Assembly: GCA_946183715.1 (NCBI GenBank)
Contig: CAMHDB010000050.1
Span: forward strand, 1 to 10,020
DNA length: 10,020 nucleotides
Direction of reading: 5' to 3'
Source: an uncultured Oscillibacter sp.
GTDB taxonomy: Bacteria; Bacillota; Clostridia; Oscillospirales; Oscillospiraceae
The notes beneath the pieces were generated by a model, which was not told the DNA's origin, searched no databases, and saw only the letters and a list, made by a program, of their open reading frames with translations. Positions 1-7,214 of the stretch are shown piece after piece. The position numbers and the translations under genes were made by a program. Numbering within the stretch: the stretch's first letter is position 1; every line of letters starts with the position of its first letter.

Positions 1-25
1 TAACAAGTAAATTTCCCTAACGGTT

Positions 26-34
26 CACCTCCCT
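26..34 (-). promoter_or_regulatory. Shine-Dalgarno-like motif without a visible start codon
   Basis: The minus strand reads AGGGAGGTG, a very good anti-16S match. No ATG, GTG or TTG sits at the usual 5-10 base spacing before the window ends. The GTG inside the motif opens a frame that stops after three codons, and a TTG at 4-6 lies about 20 bases away, which is too far. The site may serve a gene whose start is damaged or unusual, or it may be a chance match. Confidence 0.3.
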
Positions 35-53
35 CTTAAATTTAATAACTTTT

Positions 54-74
54 AGAAACTTTTTAAAAGTTTCT
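54..74. repeat. Perfect 10-bp palindrome (AT-rich inverted repeat)
   Basis: AGAAACTTTT at 54-63 and AAAAGTTTCT at 65-74 are exact reverse complements around one central T. As RNA only the outer part could pair, because a one-base loop is impossible, which leaves a weak AT-rich stem. No clear U-tract follows on the minus strand. On the plus strand TTTT follows after a short gap. It could be a weak terminator at the operon end or a symmetric protein-binding site, and neither is proven. Confidence 0.45.
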
Positions 75-82
75 TTTAACTG

Positions 83-982
83 TTAGAAGCCTCCTTGTTT
101 TGCGTTTGTCTGCCACTCCCGCAGGGGCTTCAACTCCTCGTAGAGCCTTACGTAACTTGCGTGCCGCGACGGCTGGATTTTGCCCCGGCGCAGGGCGTCG
201 AGTACGGCACAGCCGCGCTCCTTCGTGTGCGAACAGCCCGCGAAACGGCAGTCTTGCAGATACGGGCCGAACTCCGGGAACGTCTCCGGGAGATGGGCCT
301 TGAGTTCTAAATTGAGTTCCTCCGTCTCGAACGACGAAAATCCGGGGGTGTCGACGGCCTCCCCGCCGCCCGGAAGACTGTAAATTTCGATATGCCGCGT
401 GGTATGGCGTCCGCGCCCGAGGGCGTCGCTGACTTCCCCGGTTTGCAGTCCGAACGCGGGGCACAGCGCGTTGAGAATGCTGGACTTCCCCACGCCGGAG
501 TTGCCCGTAAAGGCGGACAGCTTGCCTTGTAAGAGCGTTTGCAGGGTGTCGATACCCTCCCCGGTTTCGGCGCTGACGCGCAGCGCCTCCACGCCCGCCG
601 CGCGATAGATACCGTAAAGCCTGTCCGCCGGGTTCAGGTCGCACTTGTTGAGCAAAAGCAAAACCTGACAGCCCTTGAATACCGCGACGGACATCATACG
701 GTCAATGAGAAACGGGTCTGTGACGGGCGGCGCGGCGGACGCGATAATCACCATCTGGTCGATATTCGCCACGGCGGGACGGCTGAAGGCGTTGCGGCGC
801 GGGAGTACGCGTTGCAGAAAGCCCTCGCCCGCGCCGAGTTCGCGGACTTCCACGCGGTCTCCGACCAGCGGCGACACGCCGTCCTTGCGGAATTTCCCCC
901 GCGCCCGGCAGGTCAAGGTCTCGCCGTCCGATTCCACGTAGTAAAAGCCGCTCAGGGCTTTGCGTATGCGTCCGGTCTTCAT
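83..982 (-). CDS. rsgA: Ribosome small-subunit-dependent GTPase RsgA
   Basis: RsgA (YjeQ/CpgA) is a cytoplasmic GTPase that checks late maturation of the 30S ribosomal subunit. The 299-residue protein has the family's usual size and layout. An OB-fold RNA-binding domain occupies about residues 1-65. A circularly permuted GTPase domain follows, with NKCD (G4) at 112-115 ahead of the P-loop GNSGVGKSS (G1) at 160-168, the GRGRHTTRH segment at 189-197 and DTPG (G3) at 211-214. The C-terminal zinc knuckle has Cys245, Cys250, His252 and Cys258. G4 before G1 is diagnostic of this family. The start codon overlaps the kinase stop as ATGA (979-982), which implies translational coupling. In B. subtilis the homologue is phosphorylated by PrkC and dephosphorylated by PrpC, so its position directly after that pair fits. 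Confidence 0.97.
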   Translation of the reverse strand: MKTGRIRKALSGFYYVESDGETLTCRARGKFRKDGVSPLVGDRVEVRELGAGEGFLQRVLPRRNAFSRPAVANIDQMVIIASAAPPVTDPFLIDRMMSVAVFKGCQVLLLLNKCDLNPADRLYGIYRAAGVEALRVSAETGEGIDTLQTLLQGKLSAFTGNSGVGKSSILNALCPAFGLQTGEVSDALGRGRHTTRHIEIYSLPGGGEAVDTPGFSSFETEELNLELKAHLPETFPEFGPYLQDCRFAGCSHTKERGCAVLDALRRGKIQPSRHASYVRLYEELKPLREWQTNAKQGGF

Positions 983-3252
983 TCGTTGGAGTTCGTCCCG
1001 CCGAAAATGGCCTCAATCAGCGCGTCAATGGCACTGCTCGCCGCCGCCTCGTGCGGGTCTTGGTATCCCGGCTCGTCCTCGGGGTCAAGCGGGTAGACCG
1101 TCCCGTCCTCCCCGATTCGCGGCCCGGTCGGTGTCGCGGGCGTGGCGCCGCTGTCCGGCTGTGACGTGTCGTCGTTATTGTCGGTCGTGCCGGTCGTCTC
1201 GTCCTTGCTCAAAATATAGCGGTCTCCGGCCTGCTCCATGTCGATGGTCTCGCTGTAAAGCCGCTCCTGATCCATGTAGACCGTCACGACAGTCTTTCCC
1301 GTCGCGGTCAGCTCCATGGTGTACGTGCCCGTGTTGAAATTCACCGTGCCGCTTTCGATGCGCTTCCCGTCCTGATAGAGTTCCATGTAGCCCGTCTCGC
1401 CCTCCGACGGAAGCGGAATCACGAGTTCGATATTCTTTTCCGTCGGCGTTACGGGTTCGGGTTCGGATTCGGGTTGCGGCTCGGGCTCGGGCTCGGGCTC
1501 GGGTTCGGGTTCCGGCTCCGGCCCCTTGCTGACCACAAAATTGACTTTCGTCCCGTCCGTGACCTGCGTCTGCGCGGCGGGCGACTGGCTGATAATCGTC
1601 CCCTCGGGTTCGTCGCTGTACTCGTAGTCGACACTGCCGCGCGTCAGGCCCAAATTGCCCAGCTGGTTGAGCACGAGTTCCAGTTTCATGCCTACGAAGT
1701 ACGTCAGGGGCCACGTCGCCGGCGGACGCGGGCCCTTGCTGAGAATCAACCGGATTGTGTCGCCGCGGTGCAGTACGCGCCCCTCCTCGGGCTGGCTTGC
1801 GACAATATTCCCGGCGGGGATGTCGTCGCTGTATTCCCCGTCGTCCTGATTGGCCTCGACAGTAAGCGAATATCGGCGGATTAAGTCGGCCAGCGTGACC
1901 TTTTCCGCCTGCGTGACCGACTGGTTGACCACATCGGGCATTTTGGCGGTCTCCTCGCCCGAACTCACCCAGACGCGGATAATTAAATTATTGCCCTTGC
2001 GGTAGCTGTTCTCGGCGGGGTCCTGTTCCATGATGATACCGGGGGCGTAGTCGTCGCTGAACTTGCTCCCCGCCTCGACAATCTCGAAGACGCCGTTGAC
2101 GCCCTCCAATTCCCGCGCCTGCGCGACGGTGTAGCCCAGTACGGAACGAACCATGTGTTGTTCCTCGGGGTCGTTGCGCACAAAGGAATTGAGAATGCCG
2201 CGGATGAGTACGACCGCCAGAAGAAGCCCCAGAAAGCCCGCCACGCAGAAGAGTACCAGTTGCGTGACGTTGCGGGAGTTCTCGCCGTCCTCGTTGCGTG
2301 TCATGTTCTGCCTCCTCAGGGAGTTGTCGTCGAGACGCCGCGTCTGCCCCTCGCGGATAGCCTGCGTCGGCTCGTCGGTCACGGGCGGGCGGATGTCCGA
2401 CATTTGAAAGTCGAGACTGACTTCCGGGTCTTTCCGGAAGGCGTCCAAGTCCTGAATCATGGCCTCGGCGGACGGGTAGCGGAGGTTCACGTCCTGAACC
2501 ATGGCCCTCATGCAGATGAGCTCCAACTGGTCGGGGATGTCGGGGTCAATGGAGCGGGGCGTAGGCGGCACGGCGCTGAGGTGCTGTATCGCCACCGATA
2601 CCGCCGATTCCCCCTCAAAGGGCAGACGCCCGGTGAGCATTTCATAGAGCACGATTCCGGCGGAGTAGATGTCGGAGCGGGCGTCGATGTGGTCTCCGCG
2701 CGCCTGTTCGGGGGAGATATAGTGTACGGAGCCCAGCGCCTGTTGCGTGAGGGTCTGCGCGGCGTTCTCCAGACACGCGATGCCGAAATCGGCCACTTTC
2801 ACACTCCCGTCGCGGAGGACCATAATATTCTGCGGCTTGATGTCGCGGTGAATAATGCCCTTGCTGTGGGCGTGGGCGAGGCCGCGCATAATCTGCGTGA
2901 TAAAGTGCAGCGATTCGCGCCAGTTGAGGCGCCCGCGCCGCTCCATATACTGTTTCAGCGTGATACCGTCAATCAGCTCCATGACGATATATTCGAGTTC
3001 TCCGCCCTTGGAAACGTCGTAGACCTGCACGATGTTCGGGCTTGAGAGTTGCGCGATGGCCTGCGATTCGGCGTTGAAGCGGCGCCGGAAATCGGCGTCC
3101 TGCGCCAAGTCGCTCCGCAAAATCTTGACCGCCACCATGCGGTTGAGCCTGTGACAGCGCGCCTTGTACACGGTCGACATTCCGCCAACTCCGATACATT
3201 CCAGAAGTTCGTAGCGGTTCTCCAGCATTTGCCCAATATATGGGTCCGTCAT
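979..3252 (-). CDS. prkC: PASTA-domain membrane Ser/Thr protein kinase (PrkC/Stk1 type)
   Basis: This is a 757-residue transmembrane eukaryotic-type kinase that senses peptidoglycan or lipid II fragments and phosphorylates cell-wall, division and translation proteins. The cytoplasmic kinase domain (about 1-275) has the Gly-rich loop GVGGMSTV at 21-28, Lys43 in VAVKIL, Glu62, HRDIKPQN at 135-142 with catalytic Asp137, and DFG at 155-157. Thr167 and Thr169 in the activation loop are likely autophosphorylation sites. After a polar juxtamembrane stretch, one membrane helix spans about 330-354. Three PASTA repeats follow outside the cell (about 367-433, 437-508, 513-578). Then come a Glu-Pro linker (578-600), a beta-rich segment (about 605-682) of unknown role and an acidic low-complexity tail. 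The start codon overlaps the phosphatase stop (ATGA, 3249-3252). Confidence 0.96.
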   Translation of the reverse strand: MTDPYIGQMLENRYELLECIGVGGMSTVYKARCHRLNRMVAVKILRSDLAQDADFRRRFNAESQAIAQLSSPNIVQVYDVSKGGELEYIVMELIDGITLKQYMERRGRLNWRESLHFITQIMRGLAHAHSKGIIHRDIKPQNIMVLRDGSVKVADFGIACLENAAQTLTQQALGSVHYISPEQARGDHIDARSDIYSAGIVLYEMLTGRLPFEGESAVSVAIQHLSAVPPTPRSIDPDIPDQLELICMRAMVQDVNLRYPSAEAMIQDLDAFRKDPEVSLDFQMSDIRPPVTDEPTQAIREGQTRRLDDNSLRRQNMTRNEDGENSRNVTQLVLFCVAGFLGLLLAVVLIRGILNSFVRNDPEEQHMVRSVLGYTVAQARELEGVNGVFEIVEAGSKFSDDYAPGIIMEQDPAENSYRKGNNLIIRVWVSSGEETAKMPDVVNQSVTQAEKVTLADLIRRYSLTVEANQDDGEYSDDIPAGNIVASQPEEGRVLHRGDTIRLILSKGPRPPATWPLTYFVGMKLELVLNQLGNLGLTRGSVDYEYSDEPEGTIISQSPAAQTQVTDGTKVNFVVSKGPEPEPEPEPEPEPEPQPESEPEPVTPTEKNIELVIPLPSEGETGYMELYQDGKRIESGTVNFNTGTYTMELTATGKTVVTVYMDQERLYSETIDMEQAGDRYILSKDETTGTTDNNDDTSQPDSGATPATPTGPRIGEDGTVYPLDPEDEPGYQDPHEAAASSAIDALIEAIFGGTNSNE
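1452..1523 (-). repeat. Hexanucleotide repeat coding for a Glu-Pro linker in PrkC
   Basis: The plus strand shows imperfect tandem copies of GGGCTC and GGGTTC, read on the minus strand as GAGCCC/GAACCC codon pairs. They encode the Glu-Pro run at about residues 578-600, between the third PASTA repeat and the C-terminal segment of the kinase. Because the unit is six bases, gain or loss of a copy would keep the reading frame and only change linker length. Several neighbouring units are identical, which favours slippage. Confidence 0.85.
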
Positions 3253-3998
3253 GAAGGCTCTCCCCCTTCCGGATTGAGCATGAGGACGGCGGTCACGTTA
3301 TCGGGTGCCCCGCGCCCGCGCGCCGCGCGAATCAGTTCCGCCGGACAGGCCTCCGGGGCCGTCTCCCGTACTACCGACAGTATCTCCGGGTCGGTGAGCG
3401 TATTCACGAGGCCGTCCGTACAAAGCAGCAAAGCGTCGCCGGGGCCAATCTGGCAGGCGTAGTTGTCGCAGTCCACGGCGCTGTCGGGGCCGAGGGCGCG
3501 CGTAATCAGGTTGCGCTTGGGGTGTACGCGGGCCTCGTCCTCGGTGAGTTCGCCGCGCTCTATCATATCTTGCACGAGGGAATGGTCGCGCGTGACACGG
3601 AAAATCCGGTCGCCGTGGAGGAAGTAGGCGCGGCTGTCGCCGACGTTGGAGACCAGTACCCCCGACGCACACGCCACCGCCGAGACGAGCGTGGTACCCA
3701 TCGAATGGTAGCCCATCCTCTGCGCCTCGCTCCATACGGCGTAGTTGGCCTCCGAGACCGCCTTCCGCGACAGCCTGCGGAGTTCGGAAACGTCCATGCC
3801 GGGTTCCAGACGCCGCGACAGGCAGTCCATGTACGCCCGGACGGCGATACTGCTGGCCAACTGTCCCCCGGCGGGGCCGCCCATGCCGTCGCATACGACG
3901 CCCGCTTTGTGTCCGGAGGGGAAATCGGCGCGAATGGCGTAGGAGTCCTGATTCTCTTTCCGTACCATGCCGATGTCTGTCGCGCCGTAAATCATCAT
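3249..3998 (-). CDS. prpC: PP2C-family protein serine/threonine phosphatase (PrpC/Stp1 type)
   Basis: This Mn/Mg-dependent cytoplasmic phosphatase removes phosphate from targets of its partner kinase and from the kinase itself. The 249-residue length is normal for bacterial Stp/PrpC. Recognisable PPM motifs are DIG-VRKENQD at 8-18, VCDGMGG at 35-41 with metal ligands Asp37 and Gly38, MGTTL at 100-104, NVGDSRAY at 118-125, RDHSLV at 137-142, CTDGL at 193-197 with metal ligand Asp195, and GAPDNVTAV at 230-238 with Asp233. The gene begins with two ATG codons. The first overlaps the rlmN stop as ATGA (3995-3998) and is preferred because the next genes in the operon use the same overlap. The kinase gene follows with another ATGA overlap, the standard coupling of this phosphatase-kinase pair. 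Confidence 0.96.
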   Translation of the reverse strand: MMIYGATDIGMVRKENQDSYAIRADFPSGHKAGVVCDGMGGPAGGQLASSIAVRAYMDCLSRRLEPGMDVSELRRLSRKAVSEANYAVWSEAQRMGYHSMGTTLVSAVACASGVLVSNVGDSRAYFLHGDRIFRVTRDHSLVQDMIERGELTEDEARVHPKRNLITRALGPDSAVDCDNYACQIGPGDALLLCTDGLVNTLTDPEILSVVRETAPEACPAELIRAARGRGAPDNVTAVLMLNPEGGEPS

Positions 3999-5038
3999 TG
4001 CGCGTCACCTCTTTTTTCAGAAAGTTCCAAGGCTCTCCGGCGGAGCTGTCCGCAGGAGGCGTCGATATCGCCGCCGAGGCTCCGACGCACCGTCACCGTC
4101 ACCCCGAGGCGCTCCAACAGCGCTTGAAATTCGCCCATGCGCCGCGACGGGCGGAGATTCCGTTCCGTCACGCGGTTGAGCGGAATTAAATTGACGTGCG
4201 CGGGCATGCCGTGCAGGCGTTCGGCGATTCGTTGCGCCTGCCAGTCATGGTCGTTGACGCCGTCGATAAGCGCGTACTCAAAAGAAATCCGCCGCCCGGT
4301 GTGCCGGAAATAGTCCTGACAGGCCGCGAACAGCGCCTCCACGTCGTAGGTACGGTTCACGGGCATGAGACGCGAGCGGGTTTCGTTGTCGGGGGCGTGG
4401 AGGGAAACCGAAAGCGTCAACTGTAGGCGCAAGTCCGCGAGGCGGCGGATTCCGGGTATCAGGCCGCAGGTCGACAGGGAAACGTGCCGCATGCCGATAT
4501 TCAGCCCGTCGGGGTGGTTGAGGAGTTCCAGAAACTTCAGCACGGCGTCGAAATTGTCGAGCGGCTCCCCGATTCCCATCAGTACGACATTGGAAACGCC
4601 TGTCCCGGCGTCCAGAGACGTGAACAGAACTTGGTCGAGTATTTCGCCGGGGGTCAGGTCGCGGGCCTTCCCGGCGATGGTCGACGCGCAGAACGCGCAC
4701 CCCATCCGGCACCCCGCCTGCGACGATACGCACACCGTATTCCCGTGGTGGTAGCGCATGAGCACCGATTCCACACAGTTCCCGTCCGACAGCTCCCACA
4801 GGTATTTGATTGTCCCGTCGAGTTGCGAGACCTGTTTCCGGGCGATTCGCGGCGGCGACAGCACCGCGTTTTCGCGTAACTTGTCGCGCAGGCCCTTGGG
4901 CAAGTTCGACATCTCGTCGAGGGATTTCGCGCCCCGCTGTAGCCATTGGAACAACTGCCGCCCCCGGAACGACGGCTCCCCCATCCGCGACAGCGCCTCC
5001 GACAATTCCTCCGGCGACATGGATTTCAAATCGAGCAT
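3995..5038 (-). CDS. rlmN: Dual-specificity 23S rRNA (A2503-C2)/tRNA (A37-C2) methyltransferase RlmN
   Basis: RlmN is a radical SAM enzyme that methylates C2 of A2503 in the peptidyl-transferase centre and of A37 in some tRNAs, tuning fidelity and sensitivity to antibiotics that bind there. The 347-residue protein is of normal length. The N-terminal accessory domain (about 1-85) is followed by the radical SAM core with the CX3CX2C cluster ligands Cys110, Cys114 and Cys117. The SAM-binding GIGEPLDN lies at 155-162. Cys329 in ASCGQL corresponds to the methyl-carrying cysteine (Cys355 of E. coli) and Cys103 to the resolving Cys118, seven residues before the first cluster cysteine as in E. coli. 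The serine-specific Cfr paralogue is unlikely given this gene context. A strong promoter-like sequence lies just upstream, so this gene may open a separately transcribed sub-operon. Confidence 0.97.
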   Translation of the reverse strand: MLDLKSMSPEELSEALSRMGEPSFRGRQLFQWLQRGAKSLDEMSNLPKGLRDKLRENAVLSPPRIARKQVSQLDGTIKYLWELSDGNCVESVLMRYHHGNTVCVSSQAGCRMGCAFCASTIAGKARDLTPGEILDQVLFTSLDAGTGVSNVVLMGIGEPLDNFDAVLKFLELLNHPDGLNIGMRHVSLSTCGLIPGIRRLADLRLQLTLSVSLHAPDNETRSRLMPVNRTYDVEALFAACQDYFRHTGRRISFEYALIDGVNDHDWQAQRIAERLHGMPAHVNLIPLNRVTERNLRPSRRMGEFQALLERLGVTVTVRRSLGGDIDASCGQLRRRALELSEKRGDAQ

Positions 5039-5041
5039 AGG

Positions 5042-5049
5042 CTTCCTTT
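5042..5049 (-). promoter_or_regulatory. Ribosome binding site of rlmN
   Basis: The minus strand reads AAAGGAAG, with a short gap to the rlmN ATG at 5036-5038. It supports that start. It also sits almost on top of the predicted transcription start of the promoter at 5053-5080, so a transcript from that promoter would carry only part of the motif. Confidence 0.7.
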
Positions 5050-5052
5050 CAA

Positions 5053-5080
5053 ATCATACGCTTTTTTGATGTCCTGTCAA
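5053..5080 (-). promoter_or_regulatory. Sigma-A-type promoter candidate ahead of rlmN
   Basis: On the minus strand a perfect -35 box TTGACA (5075-5080) is followed by a 16-base spacer containing a run of six A and a -10 box TATGAT (5053-5058, five of six consensus bases). It points toward rlmN, phosphatase, kinase and rsgA. Transcription would be expected to start near 5046, only about 8 bases before the rlmN ATG, giving a very short leader. The match is much better than anything else between genes in this window. Confidence 0.6.
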
Positions 5081-5087
5081 GTATCTT

Positions 5088-5199
5088 TCAGACTTCCCGC
5101 GAAAGAGTAATCAGCAGACAGGTTTAGTTCACGCTGACGACTTCCCAGCCGTCGCGGGCGACCGCCTCGGCGCGCCTCTACGACTTTGTATTCCTTCAT
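5088..5199 (-). pseudogene. Broken small gene, DUF4177-like
   Basis: An ATG at 5197-5199 overlaps the rsmB stop codon as ATGA, the same coupling used three more times downstream, so a small gene was probably once translated here. It begins MKEYKVVEA. A shift of one base forward then gives EAVARDGWEVVSVN followed by TAA, and the same frame continues after that stop as CLLITLSREV and TGA (5088-5090). From memory, short DUF4177 proteins of Clostridia have this order: a KEYKVVEA-like start, a GWEVVSV core and a final LLITF-RE strand, in about 50 residues. Here the pieces total about 39, so material seems lost at both break points. The uninterrupted frame from the same ATG would give an unrelated 40-residue product ending at 5077. 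The family assignment is inference; the frame break is seen directly. Confidence 0.5.
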
Positions 5200-6494
5200 G
5201 TCGCGTCCCTCTCCATCCGGCAAATATAAAAGCCGTCCGTGTTGTCGCGCTGAGGCCACAACGTGACTTGTCCGGGGAAGTCTCCGCGCCCCGGGAGTAC
5301 GAATGCCACGCGCCGGAAGTCCGGGTTCCCCGACAGGAATCGGTCTGTAACCGCCTCGTTTTCCTCCGGGAGAACCGTACAGGTCGAGTAGACGAGCGCC
5401 CCGCCGCGCCGGACGTAGCGCGCGGCGTTGCGGAGTAGCGCGTACTGCAACTCCGGCAGTTCCGACAGCGCCGCCGGGTCACGGTAGCGGATATCGGGCT
5501 TTTTGCGGATGATTCCCAGTCCGGAGCAGGGCGCGTCGACGAGTACGGCGTCGAATTTGGCTTCCCACTCCGGGCGGAAGTCGCGCCCGTCGGCCTGTTC
5601 GGTACGGATACGCCCCGCAAGTCCGAGGCGCGCCGCGCCGTCGGCGATACGCCGCAGCTTGTTCGCGTTGACATCGCAGGAGAGCACCGCGCCGCCGTCG
5701 AGCGCCGCCCCGAACGACTTCCCGCCCGGGGCCGCGCATACGTCCAGCACCGACTGCCCGCGCGTAATCCCGGCGACGCGCGTCACGAGTTGCGCCGCCG
5801 CGTCCTGTACATAGAATTTCCCGTCCCGGAACGCTTGCAGGCCCGTCACCGCGCCGCCGCCCGACAATTCCAGACAGTCCGGTACCCACGGGTGCCGCGC
5901 CGCCCCCGGCAATTCCGACAGTAGCGCTTCGGGCGTCGCGCGCTCCGTGTTGACCCGTACTGTAATCGGCGGTATCCGGTTGTTCTCCGCCATAAAGCGT
6001 TCCGTTTCCTCCGCGCCGAGTACCGCCCCGACGCGCTCTGCTATCCAGTACGGGTGGCTGTGGCGCGTCGCGGCGTCGGGAATCGCGGGGAGCGACGCCT
6101 TCTCCCGCGAAAGCCGCCGTAATACCGCGTTGACCATCCCGGAGGCGGGCTTGCGTCCGGCGCGCACGGACTGCTTTACCGCTTCATTCACGGCGGCGTG
6201 GTCGGGCACGCGGTCGAGGAAAAGAATCTGGTACGCGCCGATTCGGAGAATATCCGCGAGCGGCTCTTGCAGGTGCGAGACTTTCTGTTTGCAAAACGCG
6301 TTGAGGTAGAAGTCGAGCAGGATACGGTTTTGCAGGACGCCGTAGACCAGACGCGCGCACAGCGCGGCCTCCGTCGCGGGCATGACGCGGGCATTGAGCG
6401 CGGCGTCGGCCCACGCGCCTTGACGGCGGCAGGCCGTCAGGATATCCAGCGCGGCGTCGCGGGCCGACGGCGGTTGTTTTACAGGGGACGGCAT
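5196..6494 (-). CDS. rsmB: 16S rRNA (cytosine-967-C5)-methyltransferase RsmB
   Basis: RsmB (Sun/Fmu) methylates C967 of 16S rRNA in the free small subunit using SAM. The 432-residue protein has the normal two-part build. A NusB-like RNA-binding domain (about 8-135) includes the YQILFLDRVPDHAAVNEAV segment. A Rossmann methyltransferase domain (about 170-430) follows. The SAM-binding motif DVCAAPGGKS is at 251-260. The Pro-Cys motif DAPCSGLG at 320-327 holds Cys323. The STCTV motif at 370-374 holds the likely nucleophile Cys372. The gene ends in GFYICRM, typical of the family. The start ATG overlaps the metallopeptidase stop by one base (TAATG at 6492-6496), so translation is probably coupled. 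The upstream purine-rich stretch is only a weak ribosome binding site. Confidence 0.96.
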   Translation of the reverse strand: MPSPVKQPPSARDAALDILTACRRQGAWADAALNARVMPATEAALCARLVYGVLQNRILLDFYLNAFCKQKVSHLQEPLADILRIGAYQILFLDRVPDHAAVNEAVKQSVRAGRKPASGMVNAVLRRLSREKASLPAIPDAATRHSHPYWIAERVGAVLGAEETERFMAENNRIPPITVRVNTERATPEALLSELPGAARHPWVPDCLELSGGGAVTGLQAFRDGKFYVQDAAAQLVTRVAGITRGQSVLDVCAAPGGKSFGAALDGGAVLSCDVNANKLRRIADGAARLGLAGRIRTEQADGRDFRPEWEAKFDAVLVDAPCSGLGIIRKKPDIRYRDPAALSELPELQYALLRNAARYVRRGGALVYSTCTVLPEENEAVTDRFLSGNPDFRRVAFVLPGRGDFPGQVTLWPQRDNTDGFYICRMERDAT

Positions 6495-7207
6495 TACCTG
6501 CGCCCCCGGCGGTCGCGCGACATGAAAATCAGCACGTAGCGCAGCAACTGCAACGCCGACATCAACAGCGCCGCGACATACGTCAGCGCCGCCGCCTTCA
6601 AGACTTTCTTCGCGCCGTCGGTTTCCGGTTCGCTGAGCAGTCCGGAACTCTCGATAGTGGCAATGGCGCGGCGGGAGGCGTCGAACTCTACGGGCAGCGT
6701 GACGAGCTGGAAGAAGGTAGTCAGGGAAAACAGAATGATTCCAATGAACAACAGCGGCTGGAAATACAGGATAATCCCCAGAAACAGGAACAGGAACGAC
6801 GCCTGTGAACCGAACTGCGTCGCGGGGATAATGGCGCTCCGGATACGCACGGGCGCGTAGCTTTCGGCGTACTGCACGGCGTGTCCGGCCTCGTGACAGG
6901 CCACGCCCACCGCCGAGACCGTCGCGACATTATAGACCGGTTCCGAGAGATAAATACAGTTGTCTTGCGGGTTGTAGTGGTCGGTCAGGGACCCGGCGCA
7001 GGGGCGGATTCCCACGTTTGTGACGTGATGGGCACGGAGTACGGCTTCGGCGGCCTCGCGGCCCGTCAGGCCACGCGTACAGCGTACCTGACTGTACTTC
7101 CGGAAATTTCCGCTGACCTGCATTTGTGCCCATGCGGAGAGAATCATAACGGGTATCAGGAGAATCAGGTAAATCATATCCGCGCTGGCTGTGCCTCGAT
7201 AAAACAT
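6494..7207 (-). CDS. YugP-type membrane zinc metallopeptidase (Zn_peptidase_2 family)
   Basis: This 237-residue protein matches the putative neutral zinc metallopeptidase family that includes B. subtilis YugP, whose substrate is not established. A membrane helix spans about 11-28. The zinc-binding HEAGH motif is at 105-109 in ACHEAGHAVQ. Two further helices lie in about 136-166. Glu174 in LPVEFDASRRA is the likely third zinc ligand. A last helix lies near 206-229, and the protein ends in a basic RDRRGRR tail. The start MFYRG is supported by a good ribosome binding site (7215-7220) and by the family habit of a short N-terminus before the first helix. The gene sits between fmt and rsmB, an insertion I associate with clostridial versions of this operon. 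Membrane quality control is a reasonable guess for its role but is not shown. Confidence 0.9.
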   Translation of the reverse strand: MFYRGTASADMIYLILLIPVMILSAWAQMQVSGNFRKYSQVRCTRGLTGREAAEAVLRAHHVTNVGIRPCAGSLTDHYNPQDNCIYLSEPVYNVATVSAVGVACHEAGHAVQYAESYAPVRIRSAIIPATQFGSQASFLFLFLGIILYFQPLLFIGIILFSLTTFFQLVTLPVEFDASRRAIATIESSGLLSEPETDGAKKVLKAAALTYVAALLMSALQLLRYVLIFMSRDRRGRR

Positions 7208-7214
7208 GGTTACA

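Larger units (their letters stand above)
1..82. other. AT-rich region downstream of rsgA, no gene seen
   Basis: These bases follow the rsgA stop codon and are strikingly AT-rich compared with the GC-rich genes beside them. No reading frame of useful length is visible on either strand. The stretch holds a 21-base palindrome (54-74) and, on the minus strand, a Shine-Dalgarno-like motif (26-34), both listed separately. In many Bacillota the gene after rsgA is rpe, but nothing here resembles the start of Rpe, so its presence beyond the window edge is only a guess. Confidence 0.6.

Noticed and set aside
54..74. Rho-independent terminator at the operon end
   Set aside because: The palindrome is AT-rich with a one-base centre, so the real stem would be weak, and no U-tract follows on the transcribed minus strand. 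It is kept only as a palindrome.
539..1096. Plus-strand open frame of 185 codons
   Set aside because: It is antisense to rsgA and the kinase 3' end, with no recognisable domain or ribosome binding site.
2155..3045. Long plus-strand open frame of 296 codons
   Set aside because: It lies wholly antisense to the kinase domain, whose motifs are unmistakable. Such antisense frames are common in GC-rich genes, and the translation resembles no family.
3522..4127. Plus-strand open frame of 201 codons
   Set aside because: It is antisense across the phosphatase and the end of rlmN. It crosses two real genes and shows no family features.
5077..5259. 60-codon frame as an intact small protein
   Set aside because: Its first 20 codons lie inside rsmB in another frame. 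After about ten codons from the coupled ATG the sequence turns Arg/Gly-rich and loses the pattern visible in the neighbouring frame, as expected after a frameshift.
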